From NCBI RefSeq assembly GCF_008974245.1, contig NZ_BBZI01000007.1, positions 577,629-641,628 of the forward strand: 64,000 bases of DNA, given 5' to 3'. Of the stretch, positions 1-8,250 are shown piece after piece. The translations under genes and the position numbers were made by a program. How positions within the stretch are numbered: the stretch's first letter is position 1; the number at the start of each line of letters is the position of its first letter. The notes under the pieces were generated by a model, which saw nothing but the letters and a program-made list of their open reading frames with translations, did no database searches and was not told the DNA's origin. Source of the stretch: Streptomyces abyssomicinicus (GTDB lineage: Bacteria; Actinomycetota; Actinomycetes; Streptomycetales; Streptomycetaceae).

Positions 1-1719
1 CCGGTCGGCGAGCTCCAGGGTGGAGCGCCGGTGCGCCACGACGAGCGTCGTGGGGCGGCGGATCTCCTTGCGCAGCGCGTCGTGGATCTCCGCCTCCACC
101 CGGGTGTCGATCGCCGACGTGGCGTCGTCCAGGACCAGCAGGGACGGCTCGGCCAGCAGGGCACGGGCCAGGGCGATCCGCTGCCGCTGCCCGCCGGAGA
201 GCGTGAGCCCTTGTTCGCCGACGACCGTGTCGTAGCCATGGGAGAGCCGCTCGACGAACTCGTCGGCGCGGGCGAGGCGGGCCGCCGCGCGGATCCGCTC
301 GTCGTCGGCGTCCGGGCAGCCGTACGCGATGTTGGCCCGCACGGTGTCCGAGAGCAGCAGCGACTCCTCGAACACGAAGCCGATCCGCGAGCGCAGCGAG
401 TCCAGGGACAGGTCGCGCACGTCGTGGCCGCCGACCAGGACCCGGCCGCCGGCCACGTCGTAGAAGCGGGGCAGCAGCGCGGCCGCCGTCGACTTGCCCG
501 AGCCGGCGAGCCCGATGACCGCCACGGTCTCGCCCGGCCGGATCTCCAGTGAGAAGCCGCGCAGCAGCGGCTTCCCGGACGCCGACCCGGACGACGTCCC
601 GGACCGGCCGTCCGGTCCGTATCCGAAGGTGACGTCCTCCCAGACGACGGAGGGCGGGCCGGGCGGCAGCTCGGTCGCGTCGGGAGCCTCGGTCAGGCCC
701 GGCGTCTCGTCGATCACCTCCAGGACACGGACCGCGCCCGCCCGCGCGGGCTGCCACACCGTGAGCAGGGTGGCCAGCTGCCGCACCGGTGTGACGAACG
801 AGCCGAGGTAGGTGGTGAACGCCAGGAACGTGCCCAGCGAGATGTGACCCTCGAGCGCCATCCAGCCGCCGAGGGCGAGGACCGCGACCTGGCCGAGGGC
901 GGGCACCGCCTGCAGCGCCGGGTTGTACCGGCTCATGTACCGCACGACCCGGATCCGGGAGGCGAAGAGTCGGCGCGCCCGCCGGTCCAGGTTCGCCCGC
1001 TCGCGCCGCTCCTGCCCGAACCCCTTCACCACCCGCACCCCGGTGACCGTCGCCTCCACGGCGGAGGCGACCTCGGCGGCCTCCTGCTGGGCGTGCCAGT
1101 TCGCGGGGAACAGGTCGCGGCGGCTGCGGAGGGCGATGAACCACAGCAGCGGCCCGACGACCAGCGCCACGGCCGTCAGCGGCGGGGACAGCAGTGCCAT
1201 CAGCACCAGGGACGTCAGGAACATCAGCACGTTGCCGGTGAGGTTCGGCAGGAACTGCAGCAGCGTCTGGATGAGCGTGATGTCGGAGATGGAGCGGCTC
1301 ACGGCCTGTCCCGTGCGCAGCTCGCCCTGCTTGACGCCGCCGAGCCGGACGAGCGAGGCGAAGGCGTCGTTGCGCAGGTCGTACTGGACGCCGAGCGACA
1401 CCCGCCCCGACCGGTAGCGCCGGGTGAAGCTCGCGCCGAAGCGCACCGCGCCCAGCCCGGCCAGGAGGACGACCCACGGCGTCAGCGAGCCCGTGGTCCC
1501 GGCGTCCACGGTGTCGACGACATGGCGCAGGACCAGCGGCAGTGTCGCGGTGGCCAGGGCGGCGACGACCGCCGCCCCGTAGGCGAGGGCGAGGTCACGG
1601 CGGTGGCGCAGGCAGTAGCCGAGCAGTCGGCGCGCCCAGCCGTCGGGGCGAGGCCCGCCGGGTCCGGCCGCCGCAGCGGCGGCCGGACCCGGCGCGTTCG
1701 AGGGGGGACAACCGGTCAC
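1..1719 (-). CDS. ABC exporter, fused membrane and ATPase domains (3' end cut by window)
   Basis: This is a half-transporter of the exporter type, with an N-terminal six-helix membrane domain (about residues 30-340) fused to an ATPase domain. Visible ATPase motifs are Walker A GLAGSGKST (403-411), signature LSGGQ (from 507), Walker B LLVLDD (from 528) and an H-loop near VVAHR. Only 573 codons lie in the window; the frame is still open at base 1, so some C-terminal residues are missing. The GTG start overlaps the stop of the upstream monooxygenase gene by four bases (GTGA), so translation is probably coupled and the gene is the last visible cistron of the sulfur operon. Its substrate cannot be read from sequence; export of a toxic organosulfur compound or product is only an inference from position. 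Confidence 0.9.
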   Translation of the reverse strand, partial: MTGCPPSNAPGPAAAAAAGPGGPRPDGWARRLLGYCLRHRRDLALAYGAAVVAALATATLPLVLRHVVDTVDAGTTGSLTPWVVLLAGLGAVRFGASFTRRYRSGRVSLGVQYDLRNDAFASLVRLGGVKQGELRTGQAVSRSISDITLIQTLLQFLPNLTGNVLMFLTSLVLMALLSPPLTAVALVVGPLLWFIALRSRRDLFPANWHAQQEAAEVASAVEATVTGVRVVKGFGQERRERANLDRRARRLFASRIRVVRYMSRYNPALQAVPALGQVAVLALGGWMALEGHISLGTFLAFTTYLGSFVTPVRQLATLLTVWQPARAGAVRVLEVIDETPGLTEAPDATELPPGPPSVVWEDVTFGYGPDGRSGTSSGSASGKPLLRGFSLEIRPGETVAVIGLAGSGKSTAAALLPRFYDVAGGRVLVGGHDVRDLSLDSLRSRIGFVFEESLLLSDTVRANIAYGCPDADDERIRAAARLARADEFVERLSHGYDTVVGEQGLTLSGGQRQRIALARALLAEPSLLVLDDATSAIDTRVEAEIHDALRKEIRRPTTLVVAHRRSTLELADR

Positions 1720-3113
1720 CGGGCGTCCACCAGGGCGGCGGACCGCTCGGCGGCCGTGTCCTGGCCGGACAGGTCGAAGAACTGGCTGGCCGGGCGGGGG
1801 AGGCCGTAGTGCTCGCGCAGGGTCGTCCCGGTGTACTCGGTCCGGAAGAGGCCGCGCTCCTGGAGGATCGGCACCACCTGGTCGACGAACCGTTCCAGGC
1901 CGGAGGGGAGCACCGCGGGCATGATGTTGAAGCCGTCCGCCGCGCCGCTGTCGTACCAGTGCTCGATGGTGTCGGCGACCTGCACGGCGGTCCCGGCGAA
2001 GGTCCGGTGCCCGCGTCCGCCGCCGAGCCGCCCGATCAGCTGTCGCACCGTCAGGTGCTCGCGCCGGGCGAGGTCGACGATGAGAGTGAAACGGCTCTTG
2101 GCCCCCTCGATCTCGTCCTCCGTGGGGATGTCCTCGGGCAGTTCCCGGTCGAGGTCGAGGTCCTCCGGCGCGATCCGCAGCGTCGTGGCGAGCTGACGCC
2201 TGGCGTACTCCGGCGAGATCAGCCGGTCCAGCTCCGCGTCCAGCTCCCGCGCCTCGGCCTCGGTGTCCCCGATGACCGGCACGATGCCGGGGAGGATCTT
2301 GATCCCTTCGGGGTCCCGGCCGAAGGCGACGGCACGCCGCTTCACGTCCTGGTAGAAGGCGATGCCGTCCTCCAGCGTCTGCTGGGCGGTGAACACGGCC
2401 TCCGCGTAGCGGGCGGCGAAGTCCTTGCCGTCCTCGCTCGAACCGGCCTGGACGAGGAGGGGGTGTCCCTGCGGCGAACGCTCCACGTTGAGCGGGCCGT
2501 CGACCCGGAAGTGCGCGCCCCGGTGCTCGATCCGCCGCACCCGCTCCGACAGCGCGTGCACGCCGCGCTCCTTGTCGGCCACGACGGCGTCGTCCGCCCA
2601 GCTGTCCCAGAGCTTGGCGGCCACCTCGACGAACTCGGCGGCCCGCTCGTAGCGCGCGTGGTGCAGCGGGGTGTCGTCCAGGCCGAAGTTGCGGGCCGCC
2701 TCGGCGCCGGCCGTGGTCACGATGTTCCAGCCGGCGCGCCCGCCGGACACGTGGTCCAGCGAGGCGAACCGGCGGGCGAGGTTGAAGGGTTCGTTGTAGC
2801 TCGTCGACGCGGTGGCGATCAGCCCGACGTGGCTGGTGACCGCGGCGAGCGCGGTCAGCAGGACGGTCGGCTCCAGCTTGCTCGACGGCCGGCGGCCGGG
2901 ATCGCCGTGGAGGACCGGACTGTCGGCCAGGAACACCGAGTCGAGCTTGCCGCGTTCGGCGATCCGCGCCAGGTTCTGGTAGTGCGCGATGTCCGTACCG
3001 CCCCGTGCCGGGCTCTCGGGGAGCCGCCACGCCGCCTCGTGGTGACCCGCCGACATCAGGAAGGCGTTGAGGTGCAGGGGCTTGCGGGCGGGACGGTCAG
3101 GCGTGCGGGGCAT
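1716..3113 (-). CDS. NtaA/SnaA/DszA-family FMNH2-dependent monooxygenase
   Basis: A 465-aa cytoplasmic flavin monooxygenase of the bacterial luciferase superfamily. It resembles the nitrilotriacetate monooxygenase / dibenzothiophene-sulfone monooxygenase branch. Family-like stretches include LNAFLMSAGHHEAAWR at the N-terminus, the substrate-pocket segment LIATASTSYNEPFNLARRF, SGGRAGWNIVTT, and the insert typical of this branch before the C-terminal barrel strands. These enzymes use reduced FMN from a separate reductase and O2 to oxidise or cleave their substrate. The binding protein, permease, ATPase and flavin reductase in the same operon make scavenging of a sulfonated or sulfur-containing organic compound the best guess. 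The start overlaps the ATPase gene by 17 bases. The exact substrate is not determinable. Confidence 0.9.
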   Translation of the reverse strand: MPRTPDRPARKPLHLNAFLMSAGHHEAAWRLPESPARGGTDIAHYQNLARIAERGKLDSVFLADSPVLHGDPGRRPSSKLEPTVLLTALAAVTSHVGLIATASTSYNEPFNLARRFASLDHVSGGRAGWNIVTTAGAEAARNFGLDDTPLHHARYERAAEFVEVAAKLWDSWADDAVVADKERGVHALSERVRRIEHRGAHFRVDGPLNVERSPQGHPLLVQAGSSEDGKDFAARYAEAVFTAQQTLEDGIAFYQDVKRRAVAFGRDPEGIKILPGIVPVIGDTEAEARELDAELDRLISPEYARRQLATTLRIAPEDLDLDRELPEDIPTEDEIEGAKSRFTLIVDLARREHLTVRQLIGRLGGGRGHRTFAGTAVQVADTIEHWYDSGAADGFNIMPAVLPSGLERFVDQVVPILQERGLFRTEYTGTTLREHYGLPRPASQFFDLSGQDTAAERSAALVDAR

Positions 3114-3978
3114 GGGACTTCTCCTCGTGGAGGCCGTGACGGGGGTCGTCGTCGGCGGGGGTGCGGCCGACCGGGCGGCCGGTGGGGTGAGCGCCGGTGT
3201 CGCGGCGACCGTGATCCGGAGAGGCGGCGCCGGTCCCGGGGGAGTCCGGCTGGATCACGCCGAGCGCGGCGAGCAGGGTGTCGCGGTGCTCCTGGAACCG
3301 GGGGTCGCGACGGCTGCGGGGCGTGGGCAGTCCGACCGCGAGGTCCAGCGAGATCCGCCCGTCCTCGAGGACCAGGACCCGGTCCGCCAGCTCGACGGCC
3401 TCGTCGACGTCGTGGGTGACCAGGAGCACCGCCGGGCGGTGCCGTTCGTACAGTTCGCGCAGCAGATCGTGCATCCTGATCCGGGTCAGCGCGTCCAGCG
3501 CGCCGAACGGCTCGTCCGCCAGCAGCAGTTCGGGATCGTGGACCAGGGCGCGGGCGAGGGCCGCGCGCTGCTGCTCGCCGCCCGACAGCTCGTGGGGCCA
3601 GGACCGTTCGCGACCCGCGAGGCCCACCTCCTCGAGGGCGGTCAGCCCTCGCCTGCGCGCACCGGGACCGTGCAGGCCCAGGACGACGTTGTCCAGCACA
3701 CGCAGCCACGGCAGCAGGCGGGAGTCCTGGAAGGACAGCGACACCCGGTCGGGCACCCGCAGTTCGCCCGTGCCCTCGACGCCGTGGTCGAGGCCCGCGA
3801 CGGCACGCAGCAGCGTCGACTTGCCGGACCCGCTGCGCCCGAGCAGGGCGGTGAACTCGCCCGGGGCCAGGTCGAGATCGATGTCCTTCAGCACGGTCCG
3901 GTCGCCGAACCGGCGCACCAGGGCACGCGTCCGGACGGCCGGAACGGTCGCTGTCAGCCCGCCAGGGTACGTCGCCAC
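3097..3978 (-). CDS. SsuB-like ABC importer ATPase
   Basis: This 293-aa protein is the nucleotide-binding subunit of a nitrate/sulfonate/taurine-type importer. It shows Walker A GRSGSGKS (47-54), a Q-loop in FQDSRLLPW (83-91), signature LSGGE (131-135), Walker B ELLLADEP (150-157) and the switch His in VTHD (187-190). The SLSFQDSRLLPW and FGALDALTR stretches are characteristic of the SsuB/TauB branch. The last 60 residues or so are low-complexity and charged, and overlap the next gene. The start lies inside the permease gene (25-base overlap). It should energise uptake by the neighbouring permease and binding protein. Confidence 0.92.
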   Translation of the reverse strand: MATYPGGLTATVPAVRTRALVRRFGDRTVLKDIDLDLAPGEFTALLGRSGSGKSTLLRAVAGLDHGVEGTGELRVPDRVSLSFQDSRLLPWLRVLDNVVLGLHGPGARRRGLTALEEVGLAGRERSWPHELSGGEQQRAALARALVHDPELLLADEPFGALDALTRIRMHDLLRELYERHRPAVLLVTHDVDEAVELADRVLVLEDGRISLDLAVGLPTPRSRRDPRFQEHRDTLLAALGVIQPDSPGTGAASPDHGRRDTGAHPTGRPVGRTPADDDPRHGLHEEKSHAPHA

Positions 3979-4856
3979 GACAGGGCCCTCCTCTCGACGG
4001 CGCGGACGAGGGCGTCGGAGGCGAAGCCGAAGGCTCCGTACGCCACCAGGCCCACGATGATCACGTCGGACTGGGCGTACTGCTGGGCCTGGAACATCAT
4101 GTAGCCGATGCCGCTGGTCGCGTTGATCTGCTCCACGACGATCAGACCGAGCCAGGACGAGGTCACGCCCAGCCGCAGCCCCACGAAGAACCCCGGCAGC
4201 GAGCCCGGGATCACCACCCTGCGCACGAACCGGAGCCGGCTGAGCCGCAGCACCTCGGCCAGCTCCACATGGCGGCTGTCGATGCCGGTGAGCGAGGCGT
4301 AGGTGTTGATGTACATGTTCACGGCCACGCCGAGCGCGATCACCGTGACCTTCATGTCCTCACCGATGCCGAGCCACAGGATCAGCAGCGGCAGCATCGC
4401 CAGGGACGGGATCGCCCGCTTGATCTGCAGCGGCCCGTCGACCAGGTATTCGCCCAGGCGGCTCAGGCCGGCCACGACGGCGAGCGAGACACCCGTCACG
4501 ACGCCGAGGAGCAGCCCGAGGCCCGCCCGCTGCAGCGAGACGAGCACATTGCCCTGGAGCCGCCCGTCCTCGACCAGGTCGACGGCGGTGGACAGCACGG
4601 TTCCGGGTCCGGAGAGGATGCGCGGATCGAGCAGGCCCGCGGCGGAGGCACCCCACCAGGCGGCGAGGATCAGCGCCGGTCCGAGCAGCCGGCCGAACGG
4701 CACCGGGCGGGCCGGTCCCAGCCGTCGCCGCCGGGCCCGGGCGCGGCCGCCCGCCCCGGCGGCGGCGTCACCGGTGACCGGTGGCTCCCCGGAGTCCTTG
4801 CCCAGGTGCCCCTCGTGCTGCGGTCGAGGGGTGCGTTCCTTGACGACGGCGGTCAT
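3954..4856 (-). CDS. SsuC-like ABC importer permease
   Basis: A 300-aa inner-membrane permease of the BPD family. A basic, disordered N-terminal stretch of about 55 residues is followed by six hydrophobic segments. The cytoplasmic EAA-type loop is visible around LAEVLRLSRLRFVRRVVIPG, typical of SsuC/TauC. The ATG start has a good Shine-Dalgarno sequence (GGGAGG, 4-5 nt upstream), although it lies 89 bases inside the binding-protein gene. Together with the SsuB-like ATPase and the lipoprotein it would form an aliphatic-sulfonate-type importer. Confidence 0.92.
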   Translation of the reverse strand: MTAVVKERTPRPQHEGHLGKDSGEPPVTGDAAAGAGGRARARRRRLGPARPVPFGRLLGPALILAAWWGASAAGLLDPRILSGPGTVLSTAVDLVEDGRLQGNVLVSLQRAGLGLLLGVVTGVSLAVVAGLSRLGEYLVDGPLQIKRAIPSLAMLPLLILWLGIGEDMKVTVIALGVAVNMYINTYASLTGIDSRHVELAEVLRLSRLRFVRRVVIPGSLPGFFVGLRLGVTSSWLGLIVVEQINATSGIGYMMFQAQQYAQSDVIIVGLVAYGAFGFASDALVRAVERRALSWRRTLAG

Positions 4857-5922
4857 GATCCCTCCCGGTACGGTACGGTGCGGTGACGGCCTGGGCCGCC
4901 AGGCCCTCGAACCGCCGGTCGAAGAGCGGCGAGACGTCGAAGCGGGGCACGAAGCCGCCCTCGGCGAGGAGATCGGCGGTCTCCTGCTCCCAGGCGATCG
5001 CGTCGTCCCAACGGGCCGGGAAATGCGGCTTGTTGAGAGAGGCGACGATGCGCTTGCCGTCCTCGCGGCCGACTCCTTGGTCCTTGACGTAGTAGGCGTC
5101 GATCCAGCGCTCGGAGTGCTCCCACGCCCACACCGAGCCGCGCGCCCACAGCGGGATGAAACTGCGGACCGCGGCGGCCTTCGCGGGATCGTCCAGCACC
5201 TCGGCCGGCGCCCACAGGACGGTCAGCAGGTCGACGACGTCGGTCCGGACGTCCCGTGCGCCGTCCTTGCGGTACTGGTCGAGGTACTTGGTCAGCGTGG
5301 GCTCGCCGAGCGGGGCGACATCCACCTGCCGGGACTGGAGGGCGGTCAGGAACTGGGTGCTGGGCAGCTCCACCAACTCCACGTCGTCGTAGGCGATCCC
5401 CGCCTTCTGCAGCGCGCGGAGCACCACGACGCCCTGGGCCTGCCCCTGGGAGAACGCGATCTTCCTGCCGCGGAAGTCCTTTGCCCGGGCGACGGACGAG
5501 CCCGGGGCCGTGGCGAACACGTACGTGGGCTTACGGCGCAGCTGCACGGCCACGATCCGGGCCTTCACCCCGATGGCGTGCGCCTGGATCGGCGGAATTC
5601 CCGCATTGGAGGCCAGATCGATGGATTGGGCCCGGAAGCCCTGGATGATGTCCGGCCCTGCGGAAAGGTTCGGCCATTCGGAAACCGTGAACGGGAGTTC
5701 CTTCGCGAGGCCCGATTCCGCGAGCTGGATACGCGCGGTGCGGACGGCCACCGAAAGCGAGGTGCCCGGTGGCGGGGGAGCGGTGGAGAGTTTCTTCGCG
5801 GGAGCGGAATGCGCGGCGGGTGAGGGCGGCGGGGCGCAGCCGGCGAGGCAGAGCGCGCCACCTCCCGCGAGGGCGATAAAACTTCTTCGGGTCAGGTGTG
5901 ACGGGACGGAGGCGGAAGCCAT
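4768..5922 (-). CDS. SsuA-like substrate-binding Tat lipoprotein
   Basis: An extracellular solute-binding protein of the NMT1/SsuA class. The N-terminus combines a twin-arginine motif (TRRSF) with a lipobox (LAGC), so it is probably exported folded by Tat and then lipid-anchored. I chose the ATG at 5922 (384 aa) over an ATG 45 bases upstream, because only the former has a Shine-Dalgarno (AGGA, 7 nt away) and it begins directly before the Tat motif. Core motifs include GPDIIQGFRAQSIDLA and the domain-2 stretch FRGRKIAFSQGQAQG. The last 30 or so residues are Arg/Gly-rich, unlike the family, and lie entirely within the overlap with the permease start; they look like an extension created by loss of the original stop. 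Confidence 0.9.
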   Translation of the reverse strand: MASASVPSHLTRRSFIALAGGGALCLAGCAPPPSPAAHSAPAKKLSTAPPPPGTSLSVAVRTARIQLAESGLAKELPFTVSEWPNLSAGPDIIQGFRAQSIDLASNAGIPPIQAHAIGVKARIVAVQLRRKPTYVFATAPGSSVARAKDFRGRKIAFSQGQAQGVVVLRALQKAGIAYDDVELVELPSTQFLTALQSRQVDVAPLGEPTLTKYLDQYRKDGARDVRTDVVDLLTVLWAPAEVLDDPAKAAAVRSFIPLWARGSVWAWEHSERWIDAYYVKDQGVGREDGKRIVASLNKPHFPARWDDAIAWEQETADLLAEGGFVPRFDVSPLFDRRFEGLAAQAVTAPYRTGRDHDRRRQGTHPSTAARGAPGQGLRGATGHR

Positions 5923-5997
5923 GGACGGTCCTGTTCCGGAGCGGGCTGTGGGAAGCCGGGCGGACATGCCGGGTGACGAGGGGCGGAGGGCGAGGGG

Positions 5998-6501
5998 TCA
6001 GACGGGGAGGTAGGCGCCGTCGTGGAAGAGCAGCGGGCGCCGCCCGGGCTCCTGCCAGGAGTCGACGACGCGGGCGACGACGATGCGGTGGTCGCCGGCC
6101 GGCACGAGGGACTCGATGTGCAGCCGCAGCCACCCCGCCACGTCCTCGAGCACCGGCTCGCCCTCGGGCAGCCGCCGCCAGGTGGTGGGCGCGGCGAAGC
6201 GGTCGATGCCGCTGGTGGCGAAACGCGCGGCCAGGTCCTCCTGGTCGGAGCCGAGGAAGTGGACCACGGCGGTCCGGGCCTGCTCGAGGTGGGGCCAGGA
6301 GGACGACCGCGTGGCAACGGAGAACGAGACGAGCGGAGGGGTGAGGGACAGCGACGACAACGACGTCGCCGTGAATCCGACGGGCCCGTGGCCGGCGTCG
6401 GCGGTGACGACCACGACACCTGCCGGATAGGCGCGGAAGGCCTGCTTGAAACGGTCGGGGGTGACACCCGTCAGGGGCTGCGAGGGCGCGGACAACGTCA
6501 T
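5998..6501 (-). CDS. NAD(P)H:flavin reductase (FMN reductase family)
   Basis: A 167-aa split-barrel flavin reductase that supplies free FMNH2 to two-component monooxygenases. Family stretches are RFKQAFRAYPAGVVVVTA, GFTATSLSSLSLTPPLVSF and the C-terminal GDHRIVVARVVD with the conserved His. The start at 6501 is supported by GGAGGA ending three bases before ATG; a longer reading from 6525 has no such site. It is the first protein-coding gene after the long leader that starts at the polycysteine ORF, and probably the redox partner of the NtaA-type monooxygenase five genes on. Confidence 0.92.
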   Translation of the reverse strand: MTLSAPSQPLTGVTPDRFKQAFRAYPAGVVVVTADAGHGPVGFTATSLSSLSLTPPLVSFSVATRSSSWPHLEQARTAVVHFLGSDQEDLAARFATSGIDRFAAPTTWRRLPEGEPVLEDVAGWLRLHIESLVPAGDHRIVVARVVDSWQEPGRRPLLFHDGAYLPV

Positions 6502-6835
6502 GTCTCCTCCAGGGAGGGAAGCCACGAAGGCGCGAACGTACGAAGGCGCGAGGGCGTGCGGAAGTACGGCGTGCGGAAGACGGCCTGCGGAAGTACGGCG
6601 TGCGGAAGAAGGCGTGGAGCGGCAGGGCGTGAGGACGGGGATGACGCTTCAGGAGAACGGCTCCGGAGACCGCATGCCGAATACCGGACGCCGGGGAAAG
6701 CGGCGGAGGAAATGGCGGCACGGCAGGGCCTGGGAAAGCCGTGGACCGAGCGGGAGAAGGTCCGGATTCCGCCGCGTGGAACCGCTGTGCGGAATGCCGG
6801 TTCGGGTCGCCGTCAGGCAGAGGCCCGGGACAGGA
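6502..6835 (-). other. Untranslated leader of the sulfur operon
   Basis: This is the 334 bases between the polycysteine ORF and the flavin reductase start, read on the minus strand. No convincing ORF is present. It contains an imperfect 29-bp direct repeat, with 24-base identical copies at 6557-6580 and 6586-6609, and one moderately stable hairpin (listed separately). Its length and position are what an attenuator or Rho-sensitive leader would need; that role is inferred. Confidence 0.5.
6762..6800 (-). terminator. Candidate attenuator hairpin downstream of the polycysteine ORF
   Basis: The arms CCGGATTCCGC (6762-6772) and GCGGAATGCCGG (6789-6800) pair over 11 bp with one bulged base, around a 16-nt loop. 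The hairpin lies about 35 nt downstream of the Cys-Cys-Cys-stop codons on the transcribed strand. There is no U-run, so it may act as an anti-/pro-attenuation structure or Rho-related pause, not a simple intrinsic terminator. Confidence 0.35.
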
Positions 6836-6892
6836 TCAACAACAACATCCCGTCGCGGGGAATACCCCGGAAATAGGTCGCTCGCTGCTCAT
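6836..6892 (-). CDS. Polycysteine leader peptide (18 aa) of the sulfur operon
   Basis: A very short ORF reading MSSERPISGVFPATGCCC then TGA: three consecutive TGT Cys codons directly before the stop. It lies between the promoter and the organosulfur operon. Polycysteine upstream ORFs are known in mycobacteria as cysteine-responsive attenuators of sulfur genes, often translated from leaderless mRNAs. Here the ATG falls seven bases past a -10-like element, so the message may also begin at the A of ATG. Codons 8-12 overlap a small hairpin (6856-6869, CGGGG-AATA-CCCCG) that a translating ribosome would melt. The prediction is that Cys starvation stalls ribosomes on TGT codons and raises expression of the operon. 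Size is below usual gene-calling limits. Confidence 0.75.
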   Translation of the reverse strand: MSSERPISGVFPATGCCC

Positions 6893-6928
6893 GAATCCAT
6901 CTTCCGGCGTGCGCTCAGGTGCGGTCAA
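6893..6928 (-). promoter_or_regulatory. Predicted leaderless promoter of the sulfur operon
   Basis: On the minus strand the -35 is TTGACC (6923-6928), followed by an 18-base spacer and a -10 of GAAGAT (6899-6904). Six bases then precede the ATG of the polycysteine ORF, placing the expected start site on the A of ATG. The same layout precedes the second sulfur-linked leader at 15.9 kb. Confidence 0.55.
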
Positions 6929-6993
6929 CAATGCAACTGATTGAATTAAGTCGGGTCTTCGCCGGTCGCCGGGTGCCGCCGGGGACCGGCGGG

Positions 6994-8250
6994 TCAGGAC
7001 ACGGCCGGGAGAGCCGGCCAGGGCCCGAGCGGATCGTCGTACAGCGCTCCCAGCGCCACCGCGGGACCGGCCGTCGCGAGGACGGAGCCGGTGAACGAGC
7101 TGGGCACGACACGGCGTTCGGGGTCGTCGCACACCCACGAGCGCTCGGCCACCTCCGACCGCAGCGCCGCGAGGCACTCGGGCAGCCGGCCCGCCCCCGG
7201 CTCGACCACGACCAGCGTGGCGGGATCGATCATGTCGAGGAGCACGGCGGCGGCCCGGCCCACGAGTCGGGCCCGGCGCAGGAACAGCTCCCGCGCCACC
7301 GGCTCGCCGGCCAGCGCCCGTTCCAGGAGGGCCGGGAAGGACGGCACCGGCAGCCCCGCCGCGGCGGCCTGCCGTACCAGCGCCGCCTCCGACACCTCCG
7401 ACGCGAGGCACCCGCGCACCCTGCAGGTGCAGGACGCGGACCCGCCGTCGGCGGCGCCCACCGGCAGATGGGCGACCCTCCCGGCGGCGGACCGCGGGCC
7501 CTGGTGCACGGCACCCGCGGTCACGAACGCCGCGTCCACGACGTTGCCCACGAAGAGCAGCACCGCGCTCGACCGGGTGGCGCGCTGCCCCAGCAACTGC
7601 TCCGCGCGGGCCAACGCCCGTGCGTGGCTGTCGACATGGACCGGCAGACCGGTCGCGTCGGCGAGCACGCTGCGTACCGCCACGTCGCGCCAGCCGAGCT
7701 GGGGGTGCCGTACGACGACACCGGCCGCCGGGTCCACCCAGTGCCCGGTGGCGGCGCCCAGGGCGAGTACGGTCCGGCCCTGCGCGTGTGCCGTCACGAG
7801 ACGCGGCAGCCGGGCAGCCAGCCCGTCGAGGACCGGGCCCGGAGCGATGTCCTCATGGGGGCGCCGCTCCTCCGCGACGATCCGGCCGCGCAGGTCCACC
7901 AGCGACAGCGTGGTGTGCGTGACGGCGATGTGGGCGCCGGCCACGAGGTAGCGGTCCGCGTCGACCTCCACCGGCACATGGGGCCGGCCCAGGCCGCGGC
8001 GGCCGGTCGTCTCCCGGCTCTCACGGAGCAGGCCCCGGCCCATCAGGACCCCGCAGTGCCCGCTCACCGCCGCCGGTGACAGACCGGTCAGCCGGGCGAC
8101 GGTGCTGCGCGCCACCGGGCCGTGGTCGAGGACGGCGCCCAGCACCGCGCCCGCTCCGGAGGCGCGGCGCGCCGCCGGAAGGGCGGCCGGGATGTCCGAG
8201 CGCCGCAGGTGCGCGCCGTGCCGTGGGGTGGTCGCCGACGAAATCTCCAC
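6994..8250 (-). CDS. ROK-family transcriptional regulator
   Basis: A 418-aa protein with an N-terminal winged helix-turn-helix (about residues 35-85, STVARLTGLSPAAVSGHCGVL) and a C-terminal ROK actin-like domain. The ROK zinc motif is present as CTCRVRGCL, near residue 275. The DxGxT ATP-binding motif of sugar kinases is not intact (GAHIAVTHTTL), so it is a repressor/activator and not a kinase. The start is GTG at 8250 with GGAAGG seven bases upstream. It ends about 65 bases before the sulfur-operon promoter and reads in the same direction. ROK proteins often respond to sugars; here control of the adjacent sulfur operon is a guess from position. Confidence 0.88.
   Translation of the reverse strand: MEISSATTPRHGAHLRRSDIPAALPAARRASGAGAVLGAVLDHGPVARSTVARLTGLSPAAVSGHCGVLMGRGLLRESRETTGRRGLGRPHVPVEVDADRYLVAGAHIAVTHTTLSLVDLRGRIVAEERRPHEDIAPGPVLDGLAARLPRLVTAHAQGRTVLALGAATGHWVDPAAGVVVRHPQLGWRDVAVRSVLADATGLPVHVDSHARALARAEQLLGQRATRSSAVLLFVGNVVDAAFVTAGAVHQGPRSAAGRVAHLPVGAADGGSASCTCRVRGCLASEVSEAALVRQAAAAGLPVPSFPALLERALAGEPVARELFLRRARLVGRAAAVLLDMIDPATLVVVEPGAGRLPECLAALRSEVAERSWVCDDPERRVVPSSFTGSVLATAGPAVALGALYDDPLGPWPALPAVS

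Noticed and set aside
844..3419. Long plus-strand ORFs opposite the ABC exporter and monooxygenase
   Set aside because: Both minus-strand genes have clear motifs; the plus-strand products are compositionally biased shadows.
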